DNA of 64,000 bases from Candidatus Sulfotelmatobacter sp. (GTDB taxonomy: Bacteria; Acidobacteriota; Terriglobia; Terriglobales; Acidobacteriaceae). The stretch spans positions 62,001-126,000 of the forward strand of contig DASYBM010000013.1 in the NCBI GenBank assembly GCA_036500765.1. The letters are read 5' to 3'. The translations under genes and the position numbers were made by a program. Of this stretch, positions 36,725-45,057 are shown one piece after another; positions within the stretch are counted from its first letter, which is position 1; each line of letters starts with the position of its first letter. The notes below the pieces were generated by a model, which was not told where the DNA came from, searched no databases, and was given only the letters and a program-made list of their open reading frames with translations.

Positions 36725-37150
36725 ATGAGTCGAAGAATCAGTGGAATTGTCGCTGTCCTAATCGGATTCCTGTTTGCGCTCCAAAGCCTGTGTTGCTTTG
36801 CTACCGCATCGTCCTTCGCCGCAATGTTCCGCGGGGCCCAGAATGTCAGCGCCAATGATCCCCTGCCCCAAGTGGTTTGGCAGTATGCAGTTGCCGGTTG
36901 TCTGTGGTTAACGGCAGGAATTATCTACCTTCTCAACCCAATGCGGATTCGCCGATGGTGCGTGGTACTGGCAGTGGTTGCTTTGTTTTACGGGTTACAA
37001 GGCTATCGTCAGACCGAACCGATCCTGCTTTCCTGGTCAGGAATTTTCCATGGGGATTTCGTTGCACTAGGAGCAGCCAGTGCCGCGATAACTTGCCTGC
37101 TCGGGGCACTGGGTATTTGTCACTGGGCGCTTGAGCGAAGATTACAATAA
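36725..37150 (+). CDS. Small four-helix membrane protein, candidate immunity protein
   Basis: The 141-residue protein appears to have four TM helices: about 7-27 (IVAVLIGFLFALQSLCCFAT), 50-68 (YAVAGCLWLTAGIIYLL), 77-95 (WCVVLAVVALFYGL) and 108-132 (FVALGAASAAITCLLGALG). There are no known enzymatic motifs. The start lies 4 nt after the LysM gene, so the two are co-transcribed. Small multi-helix inner-membrane proteins are a usual form of immunity against pore-forming or periplasmic T6SS effectors. The role is inferred from position only. Confidence 0.55.
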   Translation: MSRRISGIVAVLIGFLFALQSLCCFATASSFAAMFRGAQNVSANDPLPQVVWQYAVAGCLWLTAGIIYLLNPMRIRRWCVVLAVVALFYGLQGYRQTEPILLSWSGIFHGDFVALGAASAAITCLLGALGICHWALERRLQ

Positions 37151-37312
37151 ATGCTCCAGATTTGCGTCGGGCCCGGAAATCATGCCGCAGAAACCAAGGG
37201 CCGATTCGTTTTCATAGCTTCGCCTGGAGGGAACCCCTCCCGTTAACCCGGAAAGAACCTTAGTAACGTTGCTGCCAGCCCTAGCATCCTACACTATTGA
37301 TAGATAGATACA

Positions 37313-37330
37313 CAGAAGGTGGACCTTCTG
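37313..37330. promoter_or_regulatory. Perfect dyad abutting the ribosome site of the next gene
   Basis: CAGAAGGT-GG-ACCTTCTG is a perfect inverted repeat with an 8-nt arm. It abuts GGAGG (37330-37334), the ribosome site of the gene at 37342. In RNA it can fold as a 6-bp stem with a 6-nt loop. A short GATA repeat lies just upstream (37299-37310). It could be an operator or a translation-control hairpin. Confidence 0.4.
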
Positions 37331-37341
37331 GAGGGTAGGGT

Positions 37342-37698
37342 ATGGCGAAAATCAAATTGACCTCGGGAATGTGGAGAATCGATCCCCAGAAGTGGTCGCG
37401 AGTGATCGATCGATGTGGGCAACCGGTGGCATCAGTCGATGCGGACGCAGATTCCAACGGTAATGCCAGCCTGATAGCCGCGGCGCCGGACATGTTCGAG
37501 TTGCTTCAGGAGTTGGAGAATGAAGCATCCATTTCGGAAGGAGTGCGGGAAGAGATTCAATTGGTTTTGCGCCGCGCGCGCGGCGATTTTGGCCTGGCGA
37601 TTTTCTCCCGCAGTGCAGCCCGCGTGCTACGCGCCAGAACACAAGAGTGGCTCAAGTTCATGGAAGGCCTGTGGAAGTCGGGCGACGCGAAAGCATAA
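37342..37698 (+). CDS. Hypothetical 118-residue protein
   Basis: The ATG is preceded by GGAGG at 7 nt. The protein is soluble and mostly helical. Its start (KLTSGMWRIDPQKWSRVID) is followed by a short polar loop, then LIAAAPDMFELLQELENEA, a motif style seen in many phage-derived hypothetical proteins, then a helical tail. I do not recognise a function. It lies between the candidate effector/immunity pair and the second tssK, so it may belong to the T6SS accessory set. Confidence 0.55.
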   Translation: MAKIKLTSGMWRIDPQKWSRVIDRCGQPVASVDADADSNGNASLIAAAPDMFELLQELENEASISEGVREEIQLVLRRARGDFGLAIFSRSAARVLRARTQEWLKFMEGLWKSGDAKA

Positions 37699-37957
37699 CC
37701 GCTCCAGCCAGTTCCATCGAATCCGGTAGCAGCACAAACGACTGTCCATTCCTGGCGGCGTCGCATCCTTAAAATTCAGCAGTTCGGGGCTTTCCCGTGC
37801 ATTCCATTCCTTCTCGGCGGATTTTGGGCTCCGAAACTTTTCGATCCTGATTTGCCCTTTGCTTCCTGGCGCAGGAATTGCTATCGTGGGCAACCGTGCC
37901 CAGAATGGCTTGGCATTGTTGTTCCGGGCCGGCCCAAGTGTTCCTCGCCGCGATTCT

Positions 37958-39310
37958 ATGAAGCAGCTCAAGCCAGTTCTGTGGACGAAGGGAACATTCC
38001 TGACGCCCCAACATCTCCAGGTGCAGGATCGCTTCATCGAGGACGCGCTCAATTTTCGACTACAAGCGCTCAAGTTCTGTCCGTGGGGTTTTCGCGATCT
38101 GGCGATCAATGCGGAACTGCTGGCGGAAGGGCAGTTTGCAGTGACGCGCGCCACCGGCATTTTTCCAGACGGGCTGCTCTTCGAGATTCCGGAGGCCGAC
38201 CCCCCGCCGCCATCCAAATCGCTGGAAGAATTCTTCGAGCCCGGGGTGAAGAGCCTCGATATGTACCTCGCGATTCCTGACTATCGGCAACGGGGATTGA
38301 ATGTTTCGACCGGCAAGGAAGGAGGCACGCGGTATCTCGCGGAAGTTACCGAGTTTCGCGACGAAAATACCGGCAGCAGCGAGAAATTGATCCAGGTGGC
38401 GCGGAAGAATATGAGGCTGCTGTCGGATTCGGAGAACCGCGAAGGCTCTTCCGTGTTGCGCATTGCGAACGTGGAAAAAACTGCGGCTGGCACGTATCAG
38501 TTGAATCCTCGATTTATTCCACCACTGATCGAGATTGGCGCGAGCGAGTATCTAGTCGGATTGTTACGCGGCCTGGTGGAGTTACTCTCGGCCCGCAGCA
38601 CGCAGCTTTCGGCCGGACGGCGGCAGAAAAACCAGAGCCTGGCCGATTTCACCGCTTCCGATATAGCCAACTTTTGGTTGCTGTATACCGTCAATTCCAA
38701 CTTCCCGGCATTTTCCCATCTGTATGAGAGCAAGATGGGTCATCCCGAGGAGTTGTACGCGGCGATGGTGGCGCTGGGAGGATCGCTCACGACATTTTCT
38801 CCCAAGCTCCGGCCACGCGATCTGCCGCTCTACGTGCACGATTCCCTGGGCCCGATTTTCTCGGAACTCGATGAAAAGCTCCGCTTGTTGCTGGAAACGG
38901 TAGTGCCGACGAACCTGGTTTCGCTGCCGCTGAAGTTTGCGCAGGACTCCATTTACTCCACAGCCATTGACCACGATAAGTATCTGACGAATACGCGCAT
39001 GTATTTGGCGCTAAGCGCCGAAACCACCGAAGAAACCATCATTCAGAAGGTGCCACAACTGGTGAAAGTCTGTTCGGCGACGCACATTGAGCACCTGGTG
39101 AGGCAGGCCTTACCAGGAATTCAGTTGCGCCATCTGACCAATCCGCCCAGCGCGATTCCAGTGAAATTGAAGTATCAGTATTTTGCGTTGAACCAATCGG
39201 GACCTGCGTGGGAGGCTGTAACCCGTGCCAGAAATTTCGCGGCTTATGTTCCGGGCGATCTTCCGAATCCCACCCTCGAATTGTTGATCCTCTTGCCCCA
39301 AGCGAACTGA
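37958..39310 (+). CDS. tssK: T6SS baseplate protein TssK, copy 2
   Basis: The 450-residue protein has the TssK N-terminal signature (PVLWTKGTFLTPQHLQVQDR) and the same block order as copy 1: IFPDGLLFEIPEADP, FWLLYTVNSNFPAFSHLYE, HPEELYAAMVALGG, LVKVCSATHIEHLVRQALPG, ending in VPGDLPNPTLELLIL. The lengths are almost identical, but the sequences differ along their whole extent, so it is an old paralogue. It is 32 kb away from copy 1 on the same strand, beside accessory genes. The start ATG 37958 matches the family N-terminus, while an upstream in-frame extension is unconserved. It may serve alternative baseplates. Confidence 0.92.
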   Translation: MKQLKPVLWTKGTFLTPQHLQVQDRFIEDALNFRLQALKFCPWGFRDLAINAELLAEGQFAVTRATGIFPDGLLFEIPEADPPPPSKSLEEFFEPGVKSLDMYLAIPDYRQRGLNVSTGKEGGTRYLAEVTEFRDENTGSSEKLIQVARKNMRLLSDSENREGSSVLRIANVEKTAAGTYQLNPRFIPPLIEIGASEYLVGLLRGLVELLSARSTQLSAGRRQKNQSLADFTASDIANFWLLYTVNSNFPAFSHLYESKMGHPEELYAAMVALGGSLTTFSPKLRPRDLPLYVHDSLGPIFSELDEKLRLLLETVVPTNLVSLPLKFAQDSIYSTAIDHDKYLTNTRMYLALSAETTEETIIQKVPQLVKVCSATHIEHLVRQALPGIQLRHLTNPPSAIPVKLKYQYFALNQSGPAWEAVTRARNFAAYVPGDLPNPTLELLILLPQAN

Positions 39311-39440
39311 AAGCCGCCGTTTGCAATTCGGCTACGCGCCGGGATTGGTTGGCCATGAGATCCCGCTCAGCGACGTGCTCTTAGCTTTCTCCTGAGAACG
39401 GATAACGCTCAGTACGACCCGCAGTGGTGAGACTTCCGAC

Positions 39441-40997
39441 TCAGCGCTTGAGAACGAAGTAGAGCACCAGCAGAACGGCAATAAAGAAAAGCACCGTCAG
39501 TGTCAGGAATAGCGGCCAGTATGAGACCTGAGGCGCAGGAGTCGCTCCAGCGGCAGATGCGGGCGGCGGCGTTGGTGGCGGCGGAGCGGGCATGGCTGGT
39601 GCCGCAAATGCGGGCAGGGACGGCGAAGCGGTCGCAGCTTTTTGTGCCGGTGCGGCGTCGCCCGCCGGAGGCATGGGTTTCACGGAAATTACTTGCGTGT
39701 ATGCGCTTGGACCGCTGGGGGCCGACGGTAATGGAACTGGCGTACCCTCGAAGTTTGGGCGAGAGAATGCGCTTGTAGCACCCGCGGATGGCAGAGACGT
39801 TGGTGAGACTGTCGGCGGCTTGGGCATTGGCGGATTGATGGACAACGGAGTCGGGAAAATCGGCGGAGCAGGCGGGACTGACACCGCTGGCGCCGGCGCG
39901 ACAAACGGCGGGGCAAACGGAGGAACCATTGGCTCCTTCGTCGGCGGAGGAAGAACCGGATCAACTGTGGCTCGGGGTAGCCCTGTCGAGGGAGGCGGCG
40001 AAGTTGCACTCGAAGTCCGCGAGGGCACGTCGGGGCTGAACCAGCCGGTGAATCCCGTGCCAGACGGCTCGTTTCCGGCCATTCCGGCTGAGGGAGGCGG
40101 TTCTTCGGCCTGCGGCTTCACTGGGCCAAACATCGCGGTGAAATCACCAACGTTCTTTCTTGGAGGTTCCTGCCTGGGCGTGAGAGCCGGAGTTTCCGAA
40201 GGCCTGTCTCCGCGGAACGGTCCTTGAAAGAAGCTGGTAAATTCCCCGGGCTTGGGGCCGTGCTTGGCGGGTTGAGCGCTGACTGCCGGAAGGCTCTTGG
40301 CGATGTTTTCGGGATGGAAAGCCTCAGAAGGATTGCCGATACTGAATGGAATTCTTGGTGGGACGGAAACCGTTGCAGGCTCGGAATTCCGCGGAGCCGC
40401 AGGTCGAATGCCGGACTTGTCTCCCCAACTGCTCGCACCCGACAGAGGGGCCGAAGGGTGCTCTGGTTCGCTCGAAACTGGTTCGCTCGAAACTGGTTCG
40501 GTCGAAACTGGTTCGCGCGATGGAGAAGGGTTTGCACCTGACTTGGGTTGCAGGTCGAATTCACGGAACAGTTGCGTAACCGGACCTGGAGGACGTTCGA
40601 GAGCTTTGGGCTCTTTCTCGGTTACTTCCGCGGTTGGGGCTTCGCTTTCCAGGCTTGGGGTCGTGGGGATGCGAAACTCCTGCGTATCTCGCGCTTGATC
40701 TTCATATTGCTTCACCCAGGCATCCAACGTAACTTTTTCCGGAAGTCTGGAAACAACGTAGGCGTAAAGCGTCCCACTATAGCGGCCAGTCTCGAGTACG
40801 AGCCCCACGGGTTCGGGGGCAACACGGCGAAACGACTCGAGAACCCAGTGCACGGTAGGCTGGTTCGGTTTCTGCGGCTCACAATGCAGAATGTGCACCA
40901 GAACCCGCTCGCCTCTGACTTTGTCATTGGCGATGAAGGTTTCGACGCCACCGGTGGTGAGCGACTCCAGCAACTCGTACTTGTCCCCGAATTTCAT
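39441..40997 (-). CDS. Tail-anchored protein with a kinase N-lobe remnant and Pro-rich linker
   Basis: The 518-residue protein starts at ATG 40997; a GTG at 41114 would add 39 unconserved residues. Residues about 1-110 look like the N-lobe of a Hanks kinase up to helix D: KFGDKYELLESLTTGG, then VLVHILHC where VAIK is expected (His for Lys), then VGLVLETGRYSGTLYAYVV and TLDAWVKQYED. There is no HRD loop, DFG or C-lobe. A long Pro/Ser/Ala-rich stretch (about 115-485) leads to one C-terminal TM helix (about 494-515, LFLTLTVLFFIAVLLVLYF) and a short Lys-Arg tail. It contains an in-frame 15-nt repeat (40466-40517). Probably a scaffold, not an enzyme. Confidence 0.6.
   Translation of the reverse strand: MKFGDKYELLESLTTGGVETFIANDKVRGERVLVHILHCEPQKPNQPTVHWVLESFRRVAPEPVGLVLETGRYSGTLYAYVVSRLPEKVTLDAWVKQYEDQARDTQEFRIPTTPSLESEAPTAEVTEKEPKALERPPGPVTQLFREFDLQPKSGANPSPSREPVSTEPVSSEPVSSEPEHPSAPLSGASSWGDKSGIRPAAPRNSEPATVSVPPRIPFSIGNPSEAFHPENIAKSLPAVSAQPAKHGPKPGEFTSFFQGPFRGDRPSETPALTPRQEPPRKNVGDFTAMFGPVKPQAEEPPPSAGMAGNEPSGTGFTGWFSPDVPSRTSSATSPPPSTGLPRATVDPVLPPPTKEPMVPPFAPPFVAPAPAVSVPPAPPIFPTPLSINPPMPKPPTVSPTSLPSAGATSAFSRPNFEGTPVPLPSAPSGPSAYTQVISVKPMPPAGDAAPAQKAATASPSLPAFAAPAMPAPPPPTPPPASAAGATPAPQVSYWPLFLTLTVLFFIAVLLVLYFVLKR
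40466..40517. repeat. 15-nt tandem repeat inside a gene (3 copies plus part)
   Basis: GTTCGCTCGAAACTG repeats from 40466, 40481 and 40496, with a partial unit at 40511. The period is a multiple of three and encodes Pro-Val-Ser-Ser-Glu-like pentapeptides in the minus-strand linker gene. Confidence 0.85.
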
Positions 40998-41303
40998 TCT
41001 CGAGGCAGGATTATACCGCGGGAGTCGCTGAGACGATTGCCGTTGGCTTGTTTGAGCCGGAATTTTTTCTTGACTTGCTCCGACTCCAGCATCAAAATTG
41101 CGGTCGCTCCCCACCGCCGCAGGTGAGATAGTTCTCTGGAGTCATCGAAATCCTCGTCGGTGACCGCCAGTATGAATCGAAAAGACTAGATCGCACGGCC
41201 GCGACTGCACAACTCGTCCGGCTGGACCAAGTGAAAGCGGAGTGAAACGTTTCGGTTAGCGCCGTCACCATTCGAGAGGGATTTGTCTTAGCAGGAGTTC
41301 TCC
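40998..41303. other. Divergent intergenic region
   Basis: 306 nt between the tail-anchored protein gene (-) and the Tyr-rich protein gene (+). A possible sigma-70 promoter lies at 41070-41098 for the plus strand. No gene is seen. Confidence 0.4.
41070..41098 (+). promoter_or_regulatory. Possible promoter for the Tyr-rich protein gene
   Basis: -35 TTGACT (41070-41075), 17-nt spacer, -10 CAAAAT (41093-41098, 4 of 6). It would give a leader of about 200 nt. Confidence 0.3.
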
Positions 41304-42932
41304 ATGAGTTTGTTTCCCATGAATTTGCTGCGGAACAGTGAGAAGAGCTTTCAGGCGGGTTTTGTGTTGTTGCTGCTGTTGTGGTTGGCCGGATCGGCTG
41401 TCAGTTTGGCGGGAGATCAGAAGAAGGCACCGCCGGCTCCAAAAGCGCCAGCACCCAAAGCCAGCACCCCTCGTGCTCCTACGTCGAAGCCTTCGACCAA
41501 CCGTCCGGCGACGGGTACGCACACGACTAGTACCGGCAGGTCCGGAACTGCCAGCAAGAACAGCACACCGAGAAAAACTGGTTCCGGCTCGACGATGGGA
41601 AGGACAGGTGGCAACGCGCCGAGAGGGAACGTGACCAAGGCCGCCATGAAGCCCGTGCCTGGAAGACAAGTTTCACTCAAAGGCGGCGGTACAGCGAGCA
41701 TTCGCCCGAATGGCCAAATCCGTTCGATTAATCGGAACGGGATGCGGATCGATCACGGCCTAAACGGAAGCCGCCATATCGAGAGCACGCACAATGGAGC
41801 GCGCATCGTAACCACGGGCAGAGGCAGAGGCTATGTTCAGCGTCCTTATGTCACGCGTGGTGGCCGTACTTATGTGTCGAGGACGGTGGTTGTCAATCAT
41901 GTGGCCTACGCCAGGGTATACCGATCATACTCATACCATGGTTATTGCTGCTATTACGGTTACCACCCAGCCTACTACTATGGGCCCGCATATTACGGGT
42001 GGGCGTACCATCCGTGGGCGACGCCAGTGTATTACGGATGGGGCTGGGGTGGGGCGCCATGGTACGGATACTACGGCGGGTATTTCGCGCCGTATCCGAC
42101 CTACCCTTCGGCGGCATTCTGGCTGACGGATTATCTGCTGGCGGCCAACCTCCAGGCGGCTTATCAGGCGCAGGCAGCATCGAATGCGGCAGCGGGCAAT
42201 GCGCCAGAGAATGCTGGATCAAACGACGCTGCGCCATCTCAGGGATCCGGCGATACACAAGCAGCAAGTTCGGGCAGCGTGACGCTGACCCCGGAAGTGA
42301 AGGCGGCGATTGCGGAAGAAGTGAAGGCGCAACTGGCGGCGGAACAGGCCGAGGCCAAGCCGGCTGATTCCGGTGGCGGGCAGCAAACCACCCAGCCCTC
42401 GTCCACCCAGCCCTCGTCCACCCAGTCCTCGTCCACCCAGTCCTCGTCCACCCAGTCCTCATCCAGCCCAGCCACGGAAGAAGTCCCCGCTGCGCTTGAT
42501 CCGGCGCGGCGCACGTTCGTCGTAGCCAGTGATTTAGCGGTAACCGGCGATGGCCAGGAATGCCAGCTCAGCGCAGGTGACGTCATCACCCGCATTACCG
42601 ACACACCCGATGACGACCGGAAGGTTACCGTGAGTGTCGCGGCCAGTAAGAAAACGGATTGCGCCGCAGGCAAACAAGTAGCCGTCGCGGTCGACGATCT
42701 TCAGGAGATGCACAATCATTTCCAGGAACAGCTCGATAACGGCATGAAAGATCTTTCATCGAAGCAAGGAACGGGTGGTTTACCGAAGGCCCCCGATGCC
42801 ACTCCTGTCGCTTCGGATGTTCCGCCGCCGCCGCCCGATGCGAGCGCGGAGAAGGCCTTGCAAGATCAGCAGGCCAGCGCCGATCAGGTGGAGGCGCAAG
42901 TGGCGAAAGAAGCATTCAGTCAAGGTTCGTGA
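41304..42932 (+). CDS. Exported Tyr/Gly-rich low-complexity protein
   Basis: The 542-residue protein starts with a signal peptide (AGFVLLLLLWLAGSAVSLAG, about 18-37) and a Lys/Pro/Thr/Ser-rich region. A central Tyr/Trp/Gly-rich stretch (about 205-270) follows, then a Gln/Ala region and a pentapeptide repeat T-Q-P/S-S-S encoded by a 15-nt repeat. A more ordered C-terminal domain (about 395-470, RRTFVVASDLAV, CQLSAGDVITRITD) follows. Such YHYG-rich exported proteins recur in Acidobacteriota; function is unknown. Cell-surface matrix or amyloid-like behaviour is only a guess. ATG at 41304 with AGGAG 11 nt upstream. Confidence 0.7.
   Translation: MSLFPMNLLRNSEKSFQAGFVLLLLLWLAGSAVSLAGDQKKAPPAPKAPAPKASTPRAPTSKPSTNRPATGTHTTSTGRSGTASKNSTPRKTGSGSTMGRTGGNAPRGNVTKAAMKPVPGRQVSLKGGGTASIRPNGQIRSINRNGMRIDHGLNGSRHIESTHNGARIVTTGRGRGYVQRPYVTRGGRTYVSRTVVVNHVAYARVYRSYSYHGYCCYYGYHPAYYYGPAYYGWAYHPWATPVYYGWGWGGAPWYGYYGGYFAPYPTYPSAAFWLTDYLLAANLQAAYQAQAASNAAAGNAPENAGSNDAAPSQGSGDTQAASSGSVTLTPEVKAAIAEEVKAQLAAEQAEAKPADSGGGQQTTQPSSTQPSSTQSSSTQSSSTQSSSSPATEEVPAALDPARRTFVVASDLAVTGDGQECQLSAGDVITRITDTPDDDRKVTVSVAASKKTDCAAGKQVAVAVDDLQEMHNHFQEQLDNGMKDLSSKQGTGGLPKAPDATPVASDVPPPPPDASAEKALQDQQASADQVEAQVAKEAFSQGS
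42391..42465. repeat. 15-nt tandem repeat inside a gene (5 copies)
   Basis: CCCAGCCCTCGTCCA twice, then CCCAGTCCTCGTCCA twice and a final variant. The period keeps the frame and encodes five Thr-Gln-Pro/Ser-Ser-Ser pentapeptides in the Tyr-rich exported protein. Confidence 0.9.
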
Positions 42933-43013
42933 CGATGGCGTCTTGCAGATGCACTTAATGAGGTGAGCGCGTCCACAGGTAGGAACCCAGAAATTTGCGG
43001 ATGCAGTTCAACT

Positions 43014-44819
43014 TCAGCGACGGTTCTTAAGCAATTCGTCCTCGGTCTTCTGGGCTCGCCGCGCGCGATCCAAGGCGTCTTTGGCGGCCTGATTGTTGGG
43101 GTCCAAGGCCGTCGCTTTCGAAAAGGAAGCGATCGCATCTTCATACTTCCCATCGTCCAGTAATTTCGTTCCGGCGCTGATGAGAGACTCGGGAGTCGCC
43201 GCGACTGGAACCACCGCTTGAACCAGCGGAGGATATTCGATTCGATTGATCACATTCGTGACGCCTTCCACGGACGCAGCCATTTTTCCTGCCGTGGCCG
43301 AGTCGTCTTGCGTCAGAACCTTGCCGTCCAAAATTACTTCCCGAGCGTCCGAGACTTGCACTCGGATTGCGGCTTGACTCAAGGTTGGCGACGAATTCAG
43401 TTTGCCGGTAACGACGCTTTCGATTCGAAGTCGCCGGAAGGATTGGTACTTCAAGTATCCGACGCCCGCGACCAGCACGCCCGCGACAACCAAGACTATC
43501 AGGGCCAGGACGTGCTTCAGTTGGACTTTTCGCGGCGGCACAAACACGTGCTGTGCGTAGCTGCTCGCCAGCGCTGGATCGGTCGACTGTGCGGCGGCTA
43601 CGCTTAAGGATGAAGCCTGAGCGCTGACTTGAGACGGCGTCGGCGCGGCCGAGGGTGGCGGAGCTGCTATATTCCGCGCAGGAGAAGATTCGGATTTGGG
43701 CGGGGCCGCAGAGACTTGCGATGAGCGAATTTGTGCGCCGCTTGTCGAAGGCGGGGCCACATTCATAACCGCGGGTTGCCCCGCTTGGGTGCTTTCCGTC
43801 TGAACGTTATCCACGACCGCGTTTGCGGCCTGCCCTGTTGTTACCGCACCGGTTACTCGCGGGCCGGCAATTACCTGATCCAGCGCCGCGATCAATTCTT
43901 CCGCGGTTTGAAATCGTTGTTCTCGTGCTTTGTCGATGGCTTTCAGAATGATCCGCGAGAGCGATTCGGGAATGTGAAGGTCAGGAGCGAGTTCGTGCGG
44001 CGGGCGCACGGTTCCCTGCATGTGCTGCATCATCAGGGAATACGGAGTGTCGCCTTCAAAGGGCAATTGCGCCGTCACCATTTGATAGAGCACAACTCCG
44101 AGCGAATAAATATCCGTGCGGCCGTCAATTTCTCCGGCGGCCTTTTTGCCCATGAATTGTTCCGGCGACATGTAGAGCGGCGTGCCCACGACCATGCCGG
44201 TCATGGTCATGCCCGGCTGATCGCCGCCGGCGGCTTCGCGAAGTTTCGCGATACCGAAATCGAGAACCTTGGCGATCTCCTGACCCTGTTCGTCGTGAGC
44301 CAGCAGGATGTTGCCCGGCTTGATGTCGCGGTGCACGATCCCCAGCTTGTGAGCCATGCCCAGAGCCCGGGCCGCCTGTGTGGCAACGCCAACCGCGCGC
44401 GGCACGGGGAACGGGCCCTCTGCCTGAAGAACTTCGCCGATGTTCTTGCCCTCGACCAACTCCATCACGATGAAAGGGCGGCCGTCCTCGGTATAGTCGA
44501 AATCGTCGACCCGGACCGCATTAGGGTGCCGCAGCTTTCGCGTGACTACGGCTTCGGTCTGGAAGCGCTGGAGGAAGTTGGAGTCTCCGGCAATGCTGTC
44601 GTTGACGATCTTGATGGCGCACAATTCGTTGAATGTGAGGTGCCGGCTGCGGTAAACGACACCCATGCCGCCAATGCCGATCTGGTCCAGAATCTGATAT
44701 TTATTGCGAATAATCATGCCGGGCTGGAGTTCGTTGGTGTTCTGCAGACCGGTTTGGTCCGCGGGACACACCTTGTACTCGCCCGGATAGGTCTTGTGGC
44801 ACGCGGGGCAGTATTTCAT
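43014..44819 (-). CDS. Ser/Thr kinase with zinc-ribbon-like start, TM helix, BON and TPR domains
   Basis: The 601-residue protein begins with CPACHKTYPGEYKVCPAD, a degenerate zinc-ribbon pattern frequent ahead of bacterial Hanks kinases. The kinase domain (about 38-300) is complete: IGIGGMGVVY, CAIK lysine, IVHRDIKPGNIL, DFGIAK, PLYMSPEQ. After a Ser/Ala/Pro linker comes a TM helix (about 435-455, VLALIVLVVAGVLVAGVGYL). Outside it, a BON domain (about 462-530, SEQAAIRVQVSDAREVILDG-like) and a TPR (about 550-590) follow. BON domains bind membranes or phospholipids, so it may sense envelope state and signal inward. ATG at 44819. Unlike the T6SS kinase it is membrane-bound. A T6SS link is not shown. 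Confidence 0.85.
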   Translation of the reverse strand: MKYCPACHKTYPGEYKVCPADQTGLQNTNELQPGMIIRNKYQILDQIGIGGMGVVYRSRHLTFNELCAIKIVNDSIAGDSNFLQRFQTEAVVTRKLRHPNAVRVDDFDYTEDGRPFIVMELVEGKNIGEVLQAEGPFPVPRAVGVATQAARALGMAHKLGIVHRDIKPGNILLAHDEQGQEIAKVLDFGIAKLREAAGGDQPGMTMTGMVVGTPLYMSPEQFMGKKAAGEIDGRTDIYSLGVVLYQMVTAQLPFEGDTPYSLMMQHMQGTVRPPHELAPDLHIPESLSRIILKAIDKAREQRFQTAEELIAALDQVIAGPRVTGAVTTGQAANAVVDNVQTESTQAGQPAVMNVAPPSTSGAQIRSSQVSAAPPKSESSPARNIAAPPPSAAPTPSQVSAQASSLSVAAAQSTDPALASSYAQHVFVPPRKVQLKHVLALIVLVVAGVLVAGVGYLKYQSFRRLRIESVVTGKLNSSPTLSQAAIRVQVSDAREVILDGKVLTQDDSATAGKMAASVEGVTNVINRIEYPPLVQAVVPVAATPESLISAGTKLLDDGKYEDAIASFSKATALDPNNQAAKDALDRARRAQKTEDELLKNRR

Positions 44820-45057
44820 CAGTCACGCGAGGCAGCAGCCGTAACAGGGTCTAAGGGCCGCCTGAGAATGGCCTAGAGTAGCATGAAATGCTGGTGGCAG
44901 AGGATTGGTGTTTAGTCCTAACGCGATTGACTTTGGAAATGGGCAGAACTAACATCGGCGTCGAGTACTCGCGACTGCCGATCTCGATCGCGTGAGACTC
45001 TGGGATTATTGCCGTCTTCCTGTGAACAAGTTTCGCCCATCTCGAGCTCGACTGTTT

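Noticed and set aside
37342-37698. Prophage remnant, because of a phage-style motif (LIAAAPDMFELLQEL)
   Set aside because: No other phage gene, integrase or attachment site is seen. VgrG, Hcp and gp25-like proteins here are T6SS, since TssL/M/K and ClpV are present.
39592-40227. Gly-rich plus-strand frame opposite the Pro-rich linker
   Set aside because: It is the complement of Pro/Ala/Ser codons and has no start signal.
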